64,000 bases of DNA from Heterorhizobium halophytocola (GCF_017873095.1 NZ_JAGGJU010000009.1:124001-188000), one strand, 5' to 3'. Positions 1 to 9,076 are shown, numbered from the stretch's first letter. Numbers and translations: made by a program. Notes: generated by a model from the sequence alone, not told the origin.

Positions 1-312
1 GTGTGAAGGGCGTGCCTTATACCGCTCGCGCTGCGCCGTTCAAGGAACCGGCAGGGCCATGACGGCCGGCGAAAGGGCAATTGGCTTGACTTTCCCGGGT
101 TTTTGCTGTTTACCCCGACGAAATTCTGCGACGAGAGATGACTCCGAGCCGCCGACCGGGACCCATTACGGTATAAAACGTTCCCGGAGGTCAACACCCG
201 ACAGCGCGATGCGCCCTCGGGTGATTTTCGGCTTTGCGTCTTGTTTTGATCGTCGAAAAGACCAAGGTTTCGGGCGAACCCAAAGTCCCTCCGAAACGAC
301 AAGGAAGAGCCG
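1..312. other. Intergenic region upstream of ffh
   Basis: No convincing gene is visible in these bases. Short open frames on both strands have no recognisable product. The last bases before ffh contain a purine-rich ribosome-binding site (aaggaagag) about 5 bases before the ffh ATG. A promoter for the ffh operon probably lies here, but I could not define a clear -35/-10 pair. Confidence 0.5.
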
Positions 313-1899
313 ATGTTTGAAAACCTCCAGGACCGCCTTGGATCCATCCTGAACGGATTGACCGGTCGCGGCGCGCTGTCGGAAGCGGATGTGTCCGCGG
401 CCCTGCGCGAGGTGCGTCGTGCGCTTCTGGAAGCGGACGTGGCGCTCGAGGTCGTGCGCTCCTTTACCGATCGCGTGCGCGAAAAGGCCGTCGGTGCCGG
501 CGTGCTGAAATCGATCAAGCCCGGCCAGATGGTCGTCAAGATCGTCCATGACGAGCTGGTCGAGATGCTGGGCTCGGAAGGCGTCACCATCGACCTCCAT
601 GCGCCGGCGCCCGTCGTCATCATGATGGTCGGCCTGCAGGGCTCCGGCAAGACGACGACGACCGGCAAGATCGCCAAGCGGCTGACCGAGCGCGATCGCA
701 AGAAGGTGCTGATGGCCTCGCTCGATACGCGCAGGCCCGCCGCCCAGGAACAGCTGCGCCAGATCGGCGAGCAGACCAAGATCGATACGCTGCCGATCAT
801 TCCGGGCCAGTCGCCGACCGATATCGCGGCGCGCGCCGTGCAGGCGGCCAAGCTCGGCGGTCATGACGTGGTCATTCTCGACACCGCCGGCCGCACCCAT
901 ATCGACGAGCCCCTGATGGTCGAGATGGCCGATATCAGGAAGAAGGCGAACCCGCACGAAATCCTGCTGGTCGCCGACAGCCTGACCGGCCAGGACGCCG
1001 TTAACCTGGCGCGCAATTTCGACGAGCGCATCGGCGTCACCGGCCTGGTGCTGACCCGCATGGACGGCGACGGCCGCGGCGGTGCGGCGCTGTCGATGCG
1101 CGCCGTGACCGGCAAGCCGATCAAGCTGATCGGTGTCGGCGAGCGGATGAACGAGCTCGAGGAGTTCCATCCGCGCCGGATCGCCGACCGTATCCTCGGC
1201 ATGGGCGACATCGTCTCGCTGGTCGAGAAGGCGGCCGAAAACATCGACGCGGAAAAGGCCGCGGCGATGGCCAAGAAGATGCAGTCGGGCAAGTTCGACC
1301 TGAACGACCTCGCCGACCAGCTGCGCCAGATGCAGAAGATGGGCGGCATGGGCGGGATCATGGGCCTGATGCCCGGCATGGCCGGAATGAAGGACAAGAT
1401 GTCGGCGGCCGGCATGGACGACAAGGTGTTCGGCCGGCAGCTCGCGATCATCTCGTCGATGACGCGGGCCGAGCGCTCGAACCCCGACATGCTGAAGCAT
1501 TCGCGCAAGAAGCGCATTGCCGCCGGCTCCGGCTCCAATGCCGCCGAGATCAACAAGCTGCTGAAAATGCATCGCCAGATGGCCGACATGATGAAAGCCA
1601 TGGGCGGCAAGAAGGGCGGCGGCATGATGAAGCAGATGATGGGCGGCCTGGCCGGCAAGATGGGGCTCGGCGGCATGGGCGGCCTGGGGGGCGGCATGCC
1701 CGACCTGTCGAACATGGACCCCAAGCAGATGGAGCAGCTGGCCAAGCAGGCGGAAGCCGCCGGCATCAAGCCGGGCTCGATGCCGGGCATGGGCGGCACC
1801 GGTGGTCTGGGCGGGCTCGGTGGCCTGGGCGGCCTCGGCGGGCCGAAGCTTCCGGGTCTCGGCGGCGGTTTCCCCGGCCTGCCGACAAAGAAGAAGTGA
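313..1899 (+). CDS. ffh: Signal recognition particle protein Ffh (SRP54 GTPase)
   Basis: Ffh binds 4.5S RNA and hydrophobic signal sequences of nascent chains and, with FtsY, delivers ribosomes to the inner-membrane translocon. The N domain occupies roughly residues 1-90. The GTPase G domain follows, with P-loop GLQGSGKT (107-114), DTRRPAAQ near 138, DTAGR (190-194) and TRMDGDGRGG (248-257). The M domain (about 320-440) has Met-rich stretches and the RNA-binding segment around SMTRAERSNPDML (382-394). At 528 residues it is longer than the E. coli protein (about 450). The extra length is a Gly/Met/Leu-rich C-terminal tail with GGLGGLGG repeats, as in other rhizobia. A purine-rich site precedes the ATG. 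It leads a cluster with chorismate mutase and rpsP-rimM-trmD. Confidence 0.97.
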   Translation: MFENLQDRLGSILNGLTGRGALSEADVSAALREVRRALLEADVALEVVRSFTDRVREKAVGAGVLKSIKPGQMVVKIVHDELVEMLGSEGVTIDLHAPAPVVIMMVGLQGSGKTTTTGKIAKRLTERDRKKVLMASLDTRRPAAQEQLRQIGEQTKIDTLPIIPGQSPTDIAARAVQAAKLGGHDVVILDTAGRTHIDEPLMVEMADIRKKANPHEILLVADSLTGQDAVNLARNFDERIGVTGLVLTRMDGDGRGGAALSMRAVTGKPIKLIGVGERMNELEEFHPRRIADRILGMGDIVSLVEKAAENIDAEKAAAMAKKMQSGKFDLNDLADQLRQMQKMGGMGGIMGLMPGMAGMKDKMSAAGMDDKVFGRQLAIISSMTRAERSNPDMLKHSRKKRIAAGSGSNAAEINKLLKMHRQMADMMKAMGGKKGGGMMKQMMGGLAGKMGLGGMGGLGGGMPDLSNMDPKQMEQLAKQAEAAGIKPGSMPGMGGTGGLGGLGGLGGLGGPKLPGLGGGFPGLPTKKK

Positions 1900-1906
1900 G
1901 GCCATC

Positions 1907-2224
1907 ATGACCGATCTCGAAGTTCGCGAGCAATTGCTCGGATACCGCCAGTCGATCGACAATATCGATGCCGCACTGGTCAACATTCTGGCCGAACGGT
2001 TCCGCTGCACCAAGGCAGTCGGACTGTTGAAGGCCAAATACAACCTGCCGCCGGCCGATCCGGCGCGCGAGGAACAACAGATCGCCCGTCTGCGCCAACT
2101 GGCAGACGACGCGCATCTGGATCCGGATTTCGCCGAGAAGTTCCTGAACTTCGTCATCAAGGAAGTCATCCGGCATCACGAAGCCATCGCTGCCGAGCAC
2201 GGCAGCAGCGAAAACACAGCTTGA
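1907..2224 (+). CDS. Chorismate mutase, AroQ type
   Basis: A 105-residue all-alpha protein converting chorismate to prephenate, the first step toward phenylalanine and tyrosine. It has the AroQ pattern: an N-terminal helix with [16 protein letters not shown], then [19 protein letters not shown], then a helix with REEQQI. I chose the ATG at 1907 because it is 7 bases after the ffh stop and is preceded by the ribosome-binding element gtgagg. The open frame extends upstream into ffh, but that part has no family similarity. The gene is probably co-transcribed with ffh. A stand-alone short AroQ mutase between ffh and rpsP is the normal rhizobial arrangement. Confidence 0.92.
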   Translation: MTDLEVREQLLGYRQSIDNIDAALVNILAERFRCTKAVGLLKAKYNLPPADPAREEQQIARLRQLADDAHLDPDFAEKFLNFVIKEVIRHHEAIAAEHGSSENTA

Positions 2225-2261
2225 ATTCAAGCCAAACCCGATTATCCAAGGAGATTACGAC

Positions 2262-2639
2262 ATGCCCCTGAAAATCCGTCTCGCCCGTGGTGGTTCCAAG
2301 AAGCGCCCTTACTACCAGATCATCGTTGCCGACGCCCGTTCGCCGCGCGACGGCCGCTTCCTGGAAAAGGTCGGTTCGTGGAACCCGATGCTGCCGAAGG
2401 ATAGCGAAAAGCGCGTCGAGCTGAACGCCGACCTGATCAAGTCCTGGATCGCCAAGGGCGCCCAGCCGACCGACCGCGTCCTGCGCTTCATGGCCGAAGC
2501 CGGTCTCGCCGAGCGCGCCACCCGCAGCAACCTGGACAAGGGCAAGCCGGGCAAGAAGGCCCAGGAACGCGCCGCCGAGAAGGCCCAGAAGGCCGAAGAC
2601 GCTGCTGCCGCTGCCGCCGAAGCCTCCGCTGCCGAATAA
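2262..2639 (+). CDS. rpsP: 30S ribosomal protein S16
   Basis: A structural protein of the small ribosomal subunit, needed for 30S assembly. The N-terminus [20 protein letters not shown] and the following [21 protein letters not shown] are the S16 signature. The protein has 125 residues; the core ends near residue 85, and an Ala/Glu/Lys-rich tail follows that is typical of alphaproteobacteria. The site aaggag stands 9 bases before the ATG. It sits between the chorismate mutase gene and rimM, and a strong hairpin terminator follows, so rimM-trmD may have their own transcription start as well as readthrough. Confidence 0.98.
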   Translation: MPLKIRLARGGSKKRPYYQIIVADARSPRDGRFLEKVGSWNPMLPKDSEKRVELNADLIKSWIAKGAQPTDRVLRFMAEAGLAERATRSNLDKGKPGKKAQERAAEKAQKAEDAAAAAAEASAAE

Positions 2640-2661
2640 TCGGCGCCGATTGACACGATCG

Positions 2662-2696
2662 AACGGTCGGCATGTCCAATGCCGACCGTTTTTCGT
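2662..2696 (+). terminator. Rho-independent terminator after rpsP
   Basis: A 12-bp perfect stem (aacggtcggcat / atgccgaccgtt) with loop gtcca is followed by a T tract. It lies 22 bases after the rpsP stop and would attenuate transcription into rimM. Confidence 0.85.
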
Positions 2697-2760
2697 TTCC
2701 CTTCGTCCGGGCTTCGGCCTAAAAGGGCGGAAATGCTCATTTTGACGGTGTGATCGACCG

Positions 2761-3333
2761 ATGACCAAGCTCGAAAACCCAATTCTGATGGCGACTGTCG
2801 GCGCGGTCCAGGGCCTGCGCGGCGAAGTGCGGGTGAAGGCCTTCACCGGCGACCCGACGGCGCTTGGCGACTATGGAAACCTGAAGGCGCTGGACGGGCG
2901 AATCTTCGAGATTCTCGAGATCCGCGAGGCAAAGACCGTGGCGATCGTCCGCTTTCGCGGGATCAACGACCGCAATGCGGCCGAGGCGCTGAACGGGCTG
3001 GAGCTGTATATCGAGCGCGACAGCCTGCCCGATGACGAGCTCGACGACGACGAATTCTACTATACCGATCTGGAGGGGCTCGACGTCTATGACGACGAGG
3101 GCAACCATTACGGATCGGTGACCGGGGTGTTCGATTTCGGCGCCGGCGACCTGCTGGAGCTCAAGGGGCCCGGCCGCCGCCCGGTGCTGATCCCGTTTTC
3201 CGAGGCCGCCGTGCTGGAGATCGACATCGAGGACGGCCGTCTGGTGATCGATCCGATCGCCGCCGGCCTCAAGGATGACGACGAGGGACCGGAAGGCGAA
3301 AAGCCGAGCCCGTTCCTCGGCGGCAAGTCGTAA
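2761..3333 (+). CDS. rimM: Ribosome maturation factor RimM
   Basis: RimM binds S19 and helps mature the 3' domain of 16S rRNA in the 30S subunit. The N-terminal RimM domain (about residues 5-88) opens with [20 protein letters not shown]. The C-terminal PRC-barrel (about 95-170) contains [17 protein letters not shown] and [19 protein letters not shown]. The product has 190 residues with an acidic tail. The trmD start codon follows 10 bases after its stop, so the two are probably one transcript, as in most proteobacteria. Confidence 0.96.
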   Translation: MTKLENPILMATVGAVQGLRGEVRVKAFTGDPTALGDYGNLKALDGRIFEILEIREAKTVAIVRFRGINDRNAAEALNGLELYIERDSLPDDELDDDEFYYTDLEGLDVYDDEGNHYGSVTGVFDFGAGDLLELKGPGRRPVLIPFSEAAVLEIDIEDGRLVIDPIAAGLKDDDEGPEGEKPSPFLGGKS

Positions 3334-3343
3334 AGACGCTTTC

Positions 3344-4033
3344 ATGGGCTTTCGTGCGACCGTTCTGACGCTCTATCCGGAGATGTTTCCCGGTCCTCTC
3401 GGCGTGTCGCTGGCGGGCCGCGCGCTGGAGCGCGGCCAATGGGCGATGGAGGCGGTGCAGATCCGCGACTTTGCCACCGACAAGCACCGCAGCGTCGACG
3501 ATACGCCGGCCGGCGGCGGCGCCGGCATGGTGCTCAAGGCCGATGTGCTGGCAGGCGCCATCGATTCGGTGGCGGCCGACAGCCGACCGAGACTGCTGAT
3601 GAGTCCGCGCGGCAGACCACTGACCCAGCAACGGGTGCGCGAGATTGCCGGCGGCGAGGGCGTGGTGATCGTTTGCGGCCGCTTCGAGGGCGTCGACCAG
3701 CGGGTGATCGAGGCGCGCGGCCTCGAAGAGGTGTCGATCGGCGACTATATTTTATCCGGCGGCGAGCCGGCAGCGCTGACCCTGCTCGATGCGGTGGTGC
3801 GGATCCTGCCGGGCGTGATGGGCAATGACCTGTCCGGCGTGCATGAGAGCTTCGAGGGCGGGTTGCTCGAGCACCCCCACTATACCCGGCCGCAGCTGTT
3901 CGAGGACCGCGAGATCCCGGCCGTGCTGACATCGGGCAATCACGCCGCGATCGATAAATGGCGGCATGAGCAGGCGATGAAGCTGACCAGGGAACGCCGG
4001 CCGGACCTGCTGACGGGCAACAAACCGGACTGA
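3344..4033 (+). CDS. trmD: tRNA (guanine-N1)-methyltransferase TrmD
   Basis: TrmD uses S-adenosylmethionine to methylate G37 of tRNAs and so prevents +1 frameshifting. The 229-residue product begins [20 protein letters not shown]. It contains [15 protein letters not shown], the trefoil-knot AdoMet motif [14 protein letters not shown] and [15 protein letters not shown], followed by the C-terminal domain with HYTRP. The frame is open further upstream into rimM, but the ATG at 3344 gives the family N-terminus and sits just after the rimM stop. Confidence 0.97.
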   Translation: MGFRATVLTLYPEMFPGPLGVSLAGRALERGQWAMEAVQIRDFATDKHRSVDDTPAGGGAGMVLKADVLAGAIDSVAADSRPRLLMSPRGRPLTQQRVREIAGGEGVVIVCGRFEGVDQRVIEARGLEEVSIGDYILSGGEPAALTLLDAVVRILPGVMGNDLSGVHESFEGGLLEHPHYTRPQLFEDREIPAVLTSGNHAAIDKWRHEQAMKLTRERRPDLLTGNKPD

Positions 4034-4298
4034 TCGTCGCCGGGCGGCCGTACCGGCGCGCTTGCGCTGCGGCCTCTTCAGCAGAAGAATCCGTCTGCCT
4101 GGGGGGTGACAAGCCGTGAACCTTGGTGTATTGCGCACGCGGAAATGGGTTTTGGGGCATTCGCCTCGCCCGTCTTACCAAGCAAACAAAGAGCAAGACA
4201 CCGCTCCGGTCCTGCAAGGACCTAATCCGGAGGCATGACCGAAGGATGATCGTCGAGCGCAATGGCTGTTCCAGAAGAACTTTTAAAAGGTTAGACCG
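4034..4298 (+). promoter_or_regulatory. rplS leader region with nested hairpin
   Basis: The 265-bp trmD-rplS gap contains a nested hairpin at 4204-4232: outer arms CTCCGG/CCGGAG enclose an inner hairpin tcct-gca-agga. An A/T-rich stretch and the site aaaagg precede the rplS ATG. L19 leaders with autoregulatory structure are known in other bacteria. Whether this one acts that way is inference; no protein-coding signal is visible in the gap. Confidence 0.35.
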
Positions 4299-4829
4299 AT
4301 GAACATCATTGAGCAGCTGGAAGCCGAACAGGCCGCCAAGATCAACGAAAAGCGCAAGCTCCCGGAATTCTCGCCGGGCGACACCGTGCGCGTCAACGTC
4401 CGCGTGACGGAAGGTACCCGTACCCGTGTGCAGGCCTATGAAGGCGTTTGCATCGCACGCAAGGGCGCCGGCCTGAACGAAAGCTTCACCGTCCGCAAGA
4501 TCTCCTACGGCGAAGGCGTCGAGCGCGTATTCCCGGTCTATTCGCCGCTGGTCGAAGGCGTCGAGATCGTTCGCCGCGGTAAGGTCCGTCGCGCCAAGCT
4601 CTACTATCTGCGCGATCGTCGCGGCAAGTCGGCCCGTATCGTCGAGAACACCGGCACCCGCGCCCGCGCCCTGAACGACGCAGAGCGCGCTGCGATTGCC
4701 GAGGAAAAGGCTCGCATCGAGGCTGAAAAGGTTGCAGCAGCCCAGGCTCTGGCCGCCGAAAAGGCAGCCGCCGAAGCCGCTGAAGCCAAGGCCGCCGAAG
4801 AGGCAGCTGCCGAAGGTTCTGCAGAATAA
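4299..4829 (+). CDS. rplS: 50S ribosomal protein L19
   Basis: L19 lies at the interface between the 30S and 50S subunits. The core (residues 1-120) contains [40 protein letters not shown] and [20 protein letters not shown]. The product is 176 residues against about 115 in E. coli. The extra 55 residues form an Ala/Glu/Lys-rich, probably helical tail common in Rhizobiales. A site aaaagg precedes the ATG, and a strong terminator follows. The DNA encoding this tail has a decayed second copy about 0.88 kb downstream. Confidence 0.97.
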   Translation: MNIIEQLEAEQAAKINEKRKLPEFSPGDTVRVNVRVTEGTRTRVQAYEGVCIARKGAGLNESFTVRKISYGEGVERVFPVYSPLVEGVEIVRRGKVRRAKLYYLRDRRGKSARIVENTGTRARALNDAERAAIAEEKARIEAEKVAAAQALAAEKAAAEAAEAKAAEEAAAEGSAE

Positions 4830-4852
4830 GATTTCCCTTACGGGGATTTGAG

Positions 4853-4880
4853 AAAGGCGGTCCTCGGGCCGCCTTTTTTC
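4853..4880 (+). terminator. Rho-independent terminator of rplS
   Basis: The arms aaaggcgg and ccgcctttt enclose a loop of tcctcggg and are followed by a T run. It starts 24 bases after the rplS stop. A degraded copy of the same hairpin occurs near 5716-5740. Confidence 0.9.
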
Positions 4881-5088
4881 GTTTGCACATGGACGCATGT
4901 TTTGGCCGGGCCCTGCCGTAAAGGCCCGGAATAGCAGCCTGCACGCGGTTTCGCCCGCCTTGATGCCCTTGCCGCCGCTGCCGCCAGTGCCGTGGCCTGA
5001 CGGCCCGCGAAAGGGGTTTTCGCGCCAACGACCATGCGGAACCTTTCCCTGATCGAACCCGTTTCCGGTAAAAGACTAGGAGTGCGTC

Positions 5089-5502
5089 ATGAAACGATTT
5101 TATAACATTGCTAGTGGGATGGCCTTGTCGGCCGTGCTGTCGTTCACATCGCTTGGTGCAGCTGCCGCAATGCCGCTTCCGGCCATCTCGGCGCCCCAGG
5201 CGCAGAGCCAGAATGTCGAGCAGGTCCAGTACCGGTACTATCGCAGGCATCATGGCCGCCATCACAGGCAATACAGGCATTATAGGCATTACCACCGCCA
5301 CCACCATTCGAATGCCGGTGCGATCATCGGCGGGCTGGCGGCAGGTGCCATTATCGGCGGCGTGCTTGCCACCCCGCGCCGCAGCTATGGCGGCAGCCAT
5401 GTCCAGTGGTGCTCCAACCGCTACCGCACCTATCGTGCCTCCGACAACACCTACGTTCCGCGCGTAGGCGTGCGGGCTTACTGCAACTCCCCCTATAACT
5501 GA
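5089..5502 (+). CDS. BA14K family secreted/lectin-like protein
   Basis: A 137-residue exported protein. An N-terminal signal peptide (about residues 1-27, hydrophobic core [16 protein letters not shown]) is followed by a His/Tyr/Arg-rich stretch (about 46-73) and a Gly/Ala/Ile hydrophobic segment (about 76-94) resembling a glycine-zipper membrane segment. The C-terminal BA14K motif (about 104-136) has [16 protein letters not shown] and a second Cys near the end. BA14K proteins were named from an immunoreactive Brucella protein with lectin-like activity; the function here is unproven. A site aggag precedes the ATG. It is flanked by rplS and a decayed duplicate of the rplS tail. Confidence 0.82.
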   Translation: MKRFYNIASGMALSAVLSFTSLGAAAAMPLPAISAPQAQSQNVEQVQYRYYRRHHGRHHRQYRHYRHYHRHHHSNAGAIIGGLAAGAIIGGVLATPRRSYGGSHVQWCSNRYRTYRASDNTYVPRVGVRAYCNSPYN

Positions 5503-5576
5503 GGCTTGCGGTTGCCGCAGGACAAGACACGGCCCGCCACAGGCGGGCCGTTCGGCGTTCAGCACGGCGCCGGGCG

Positions 5577-5757
5577 CGCTGGTTTCGCCGAAGGCAAGGA
5601 CGCGCATAGAGGCTGAGAGGGTTGAAAAGCCCAGCCTCCGGCCGCCGAAAAGGCGGCTGACGCCGCTGCTGCCGGAGGCTCGGAGAACAATATTTCCCGC
5701 ACGGGGATTTGATAAAGGCGGTCCCCCGGGCCGCTCTTCTTGCGTTTGCAGCACTGT
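5577..5757 (+). repeat. Degenerate duplicate of the rplS 3' end and terminator
   Basis: This stretch aligns with rplS from about 4690 to 4888. Matching blocks include gaggctgaaaaggttg (4719) against gaggctgagagggttg (5609), ggccgccgaaaaggc in both (4751 and 5640), acggggatttga in both (4840 and 5701), and a decayed terminator hairpin ggcggtcccccgggccgc. The copy lacks about 28 bases of the Ala/Glu-coding repeat and has no intact frame. It is a non-functional remnant of a duplication that brackets the BA14K gene. Confidence 0.8.
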
Positions 5758-5869
5758 GTGCGGTGTGAGGACCCAAAGACGAGGGCGGGGCGCGGCGCGG
5801 CGTCGCAGTCCCGAACGCTTGCGCTTTGGAGACCTGCGCGCTAACGCTTGTTTACTCAAAGGGGTGAAC

Positions 5870-6265
5870 ATGCGGCGCAAGCTTGCGACATGGCGGATCG
5901 GGGTGCGTGCTCTCTGCGGGCTGGCACTGCTGCTGATTGCCTTTGCCCATCAGCCGCTCACTCTTGTCGCGCCCGACAATTCGAAGATCCAGCTTTCCGA
6001 TTTCGTCCTGCCGGACGGCTCGCTTCCGACCCTTTGCGTGACCGACACGTCCGGCAGCGGCCCCTCGCACAGCTATGGAAAACTCGGCTGTGACGCCTGC
6101 CGGCTGAGCGCCTCTGTCTTCCTGGCCTGTCCGCAGCCCTCCGTCGGCCTTGCCACGGCATCGATGCGGTCAGTCGTGCTGCCGCCGCGGCTCGAGGCGG
6201 TCTACCGGCAGTTCTTCCCCCCGAGCGCCCCGCCGCGCGGTCCCCCCATCTCCCTGACGATCTGA
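5870..6265 (+). CDS. DUF2946-like small exported or membrane-anchored protein
   Basis: A 131-residue product. The start at 5870 follows aaaggggtg with good spacing. Residues about 10-27 are one hydrophobic segment (signal or anchor). The rest carries a Cys pattern (TLCVTD, then GCDACRLSAS, then FLACPQ) and a Pro-rich end with PPRGPP. This layout resembles DUF2946 proteins, often encoded near metal-handling genes; I assign it from the pattern, not a search. The Cys residues could bind metal. It precedes the PepSY membrane gene on the same strand (133-bp gap), so they may be one transcript. Confidence 0.6.
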   Translation: MRRKLATWRIGVRALCGLALLLIAFAHQPLTLVAPDNSKIQLSDFVLPDGSLPTLCVTDTSGSGPSHSYGKLGCDACRLSASVFLACPQPSVGLATASMRSVVLPPRLEAVYRQFFPPSAPPRGPPISLTI

Positions 6266-6397
6266 ACGGCAGCCGGCCCCTCAAGGCCCGGTTGCCTCGT
6301 CCTGCCGTGCCGGCGGCAAGCATGGTGCTGATGGAGCGCCTGCGCCTTGCCGCCATACGGTTCCAACGACCGTTGCTATTCCAGGGGAGATGCGCCG

Positions 6398-7906
6398 ATG
6401 AGCGCCGTCATCCAGACCAGAACCACCGAGACCAAACCCGAAACCGATCGCCGTTTTCACAGGACGGCATGGCGCTGGCATTTCTATGCCGGCCTTTATG
6501 TCGCGCCCTTCCTGCTGATGCTGGCCATCACCGGCCTGATCATGCTCTGGTCGTCCGTGCTTCTCGGACGCGACGGAGAGAAAGCTTTTACTGTTACCAC
6601 GTCGGGACCCGAGATCGCGGTCTCGGCCCAGGCGGATGCCGCCGCCGCTGCCGTGCCGGGTGGTGCTGTCATCCAGTATATCGCACCACGGACCGCGACC
6701 CAGCCGGCCGTCTTCCAGGTGAAGGCAGGCGACCTCGCCCACATGGTCGCCGTCGATCCGCATGACGGTCAGGTGCTCGGCCAGTGGGCGCGTCGCGATG
6801 CGCTCTACGATCTCGCAGACACCATTCACGGCACGCTGCTCATCGGCGATCTCGGCGACCGGCTGATCGAGATCGCCGCCGGTTTCGGCGTCATGCTGGT
6901 CGTGACCGGCCTCTACATGTGGTGGCCGCGCAACGGCACGCGGTTTGCCGACGTGCTGGTGCCGAGGCTCGGCGCAGGCGGGCGGTCCGTGTGGAAGTCG
7001 CTGCACCTGACGATCGGCTTCTACGTCTCGATCATCCTGCTGATCTTCCTGATCTCCGGTCTCACCTGGTCGGGTGTCTGGGGCGAGAAGCTGACCCAGG
7101 CCTGGAGCACGTTTCCAGCCGAAAAATGGGACAATGTGCCCCTGTCGGACGAGACGCATGCGGCCCTCAACCATGGTGGCAGCAAGGAGGTGCCATGGAC
7201 GCTGGAGCAGACACCGATGCCGGCCTCCGGATCGGATGCCGGCACGCCCGGCGTCGAGACCGGTCGCGCGCATGACATGGATGCCATGGACGCCATGGGC
7301 ACCATGGCCCCCATGCCCGGCATGGACATGGGGCCAGCGCCGGTGCCATCCACGTCCGCCACCTTCGGGGTCGACCAGGTGGTCGCCTTTGCCCGCAAAG
7401 CCGGCTTTGCCGGCCGCTTCCAGCTGAACTGGCCTTCGGGGTCTACGGGCGTGTGGACGATCTCGCGCGACACGATGAGCAATGACAGCGCCAATCCGCT
7501 CGATGACCGGACCATGCATCTCGACCAGTATACCGGCAATGTGCTCGCCGATGTCGGCTTTGCCGATTACGGCGTTGCCGGCAAGGCGATGGCGGCCGGG
7601 ATCGCGTTTCACGAGGGGGACATGGGGGCCTGGAACGTCGCGTTGCTGACGGTCTTCTGCCTCAGCGTGATCTTCCTGTCGGCAAGCGGTGTGGTGATGT
7701 GGTGGAAGCGGCGGCCGAAGGGGGCGGGGCTGCGCCTGATCGCGCCGCAGGTGGGCACGCCCGGCCCGCTCTGGAAGACCGGTGCCTTCCTCATGCTGGC
7801 GGTCGCGCTGATCTTTCCCTTGAGCGGTGCCGTACTCGCCGTTGTCATCGTCCTCGACCTGCTGGTCGTGCGGCAGGTCGCTTCGCTGAAGCGGATGATC
7901 GGCTGA
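6398..7906 (+). CDS. PepSY-associated TM helix protein (PepSY_TM family)
   Basis: A 502-residue inner-membrane protein. The first TM helix (about 24-50) contains HFYAGLYVAPFLLMLAITGL. Later helices include LIEIAAGFGVMLVVTGLYMW, the LHLTIGFYVSIILLIFLISG segment, and two C-terminal ones (VALLTVFCLSVIFLSASG and FLMLAVALIFPLSG). Between them lie periplasmic PepSY-like regions and a Met/Asp-rich run (about 305-325, repeats such as DAMDAMGTM and MPGMDMGP) that looks like a soft-metal ligand region. PepSY_TM proteins are often linked to iron/siderophore or copper handling. Start 6398 is chosen for its site ccagggga. Substrate unknown. Confidence 0.82.
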   Translation: MSAVIQTRTTETKPETDRRFHRTAWRWHFYAGLYVAPFLLMLAITGLIMLWSSVLLGRDGEKAFTVTTSGPEIAVSAQADAAAAAVPGGAVIQYIAPRTATQPAVFQVKAGDLAHMVAVDPHDGQVLGQWARRDALYDLADTIHGTLLIGDLGDRLIEIAAGFGVMLVVTGLYMWWPRNGTRFADVLVPRLGAGGRSVWKSLHLTIGFYVSIILLIFLISGLTWSGVWGEKLTQAWSTFPAEKWDNVPLSDETHAALNHGGSKEVPWTLEQTPMPASGSDAGTPGVETGRAHDMDAMDAMGTMAPMPGMDMGPAPVPSTSATFGVDQVVAFARKAGFAGRFQLNWPSGSTGVWTISRDTMSNDSANPLDDRTMHLDQYTGNVLADVGFADYGVAGKAMAAGIAFHEGDMGAWNVALLTVFCLSVIFLSASGVVMWWKRRPKGAGLRLIAPQVGTPGPLWKTGAFLMLAVALIFPLSGAVLAVVIVLDLLVVRQVASLKRMIG

Positions 7907-7949
7907 TGTTGCGCTGGCGCATGCCCGAACCGGACAAGGAAACAAACCC

Positions 7950-8780
7950 ATGACCCAGACACTCGACCGCCGCACACTCCTTACCCTGGCCGCCATGTCG
8001 ACCGCCGGCCTTGCAAGCCTGCCGGCGCAAGACGCTAAAGCCGAGACGATGCAGGACCACATGACATCCATGGGCATGGTGCCGAAGGATGCGCCACGGG
8101 TTGCCATGCTGGTCTATCCCAACATGGTTGCCATGGACCTCATCGGGCCGATGACGGTGTTCAAGATCATGCGCTTCAACATCGAACTGGTCGGCAAGGA
8201 CAAGAGCCCCGCATCCACCGATGTCGGCATCCCGATGGCGGCGACCCATACCTTCGACGAATGCCCCGGTGGCATGGATGTGCTCTTCGTGCCCGGCGGC
8301 ACGATCGGTACCATCGCCTGCATGCAGGACAGGGCCGTGATGGACTTCATGGCCGACCGCGGCAACAGCGCCAAATGGGTGACCAGCGTGTGCACCGGCA
8401 GCCTGGTGCTGGCGGCTGCCGGCCTGCTGAAGGGCTATGATGCGACCGCGCACTGGGCGGTGGCCGATCTGCTGCCGCTGATGGGCGCGCGGCATGTCGA
8501 GGGTCGGGTGGTACGCGACCGCAACCGGATGACCGGCGGCGGCGTGACGGCCGGCATCGATTTCGCGCTGACGCTTGCCGCCGAGATGAAGGGCGAAGAG
8601 GCTGCCAAGCGCGCGGCGCTCACCATCGAATACGCTCCGCAGCCGCCTTTCCAGTCGGGTATGCCGCAGGAGGCGGGGGAGGCGATGGTTGCCAGCATGC
8701 GAAGTGCCCGCCACACCATGGACGACGGTGCACGCCAGGCCGCCATCGCGGCCGGAAAGCGGCTTGGACTGCAACTCTGA
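7950..8780 (+). CDS. DJ-1/PfpI family protein with twin-arginine-type signal
   Basis: A 276-residue protein with an N-terminal signal containing DRRTLLTLAAMSTAGLA, which fits a Tat leader, then a short Met-rich linker. The DJ-1/PfpI (class I glutamine amidotransferase-like) fold follows, with MLVYPNMVAMDLIGPM, FVPGG and the nucleophile elbow SVCTGS. Cys148 is the expected nucleophile. The GPM and FVPGG surroundings resemble the isonitrile hydratase/ThiJ-like branch, but the substrate is unknown. It lies 43 bp after the PepSY gene on the same strand and before a catalase that itself ends in a DJ-1-like domain. Confidence 0.82.
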   Translation: MTQTLDRRTLLTLAAMSTAGLASLPAQDAKAETMQDHMTSMGMVPKDAPRVAMLVYPNMVAMDLIGPMTVFKIMRFNIELVGKDKSPASTDVGIPMAATHTFDECPGGMDVLFVPGGTIGTIACMQDRAVMDFMADRGNSAKWVTSVCTGSLVLAAAGLLKGYDATAHWAVADLLPLMGARHVEGRVVRDRNRMTGGGVTAGIDFALTLAAEMKGEEAAKRAALTIEYAPQPPFQSGMPQEAGEAMVASMRSARHTMDDGARQAAIAAGKRLGLQL

Positions 8781-8804
8781 CAAAAGAAGACGCGGCCGGG
8801 CGGG

Positions 8805-9076
8805 ATGATCGCCGCGCCCGGCGCCTCCCCGTCGAGCTGTCGGCTTGCCGCCACGGCCGCGCCCGTATCGCTCTTGCACGGACAAACCGAGGGGGCACCA
8901 ATCGTATTCGACCGCCGCACCGTTCTTGCCGAAGAGCTGCCGTATCCCGGTGGTAGGTGATGGTCGTCACGGACGATCCAGGCGGTGCCGCACGGCAGTA
9001 CGATATCGGCATGACCGGCATCACCATCAATGACGGGCGCAATCGCGCGCCTGCAGGCTGTGGCAGAGAAGCGTGA
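8805..9076 (+). pseudogene. Possible broken small gene between DJ-1 and katE
   Basis: The 450-bp gap 8781-9230 has two abutting short frames with coding-like composition. The first (8805-8960) ends IVFDRRTVLAEELPYPGGR and its TGA overlaps the ATG of the second (8960-9076), which reads [20 protein letters not shown] onward. One base missing near 8955-8958 would fuse them into a single protein of about 90 residues, so a frameshifted small gene is plausible. Translationally coupled small frames are the alternative. I do not recognise the family. Nothing else is visible before the katE ribosome-binding site. Confidence 0.3.

Noticed and set aside
166-2169. A 667-codon minus-strand frame opposite ffh and chorismate mutase
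   Set aside because: Shadow of two well-defined genes; the predicted protein is His/Ala/Arg/Leu-rich with no recognisable domain.
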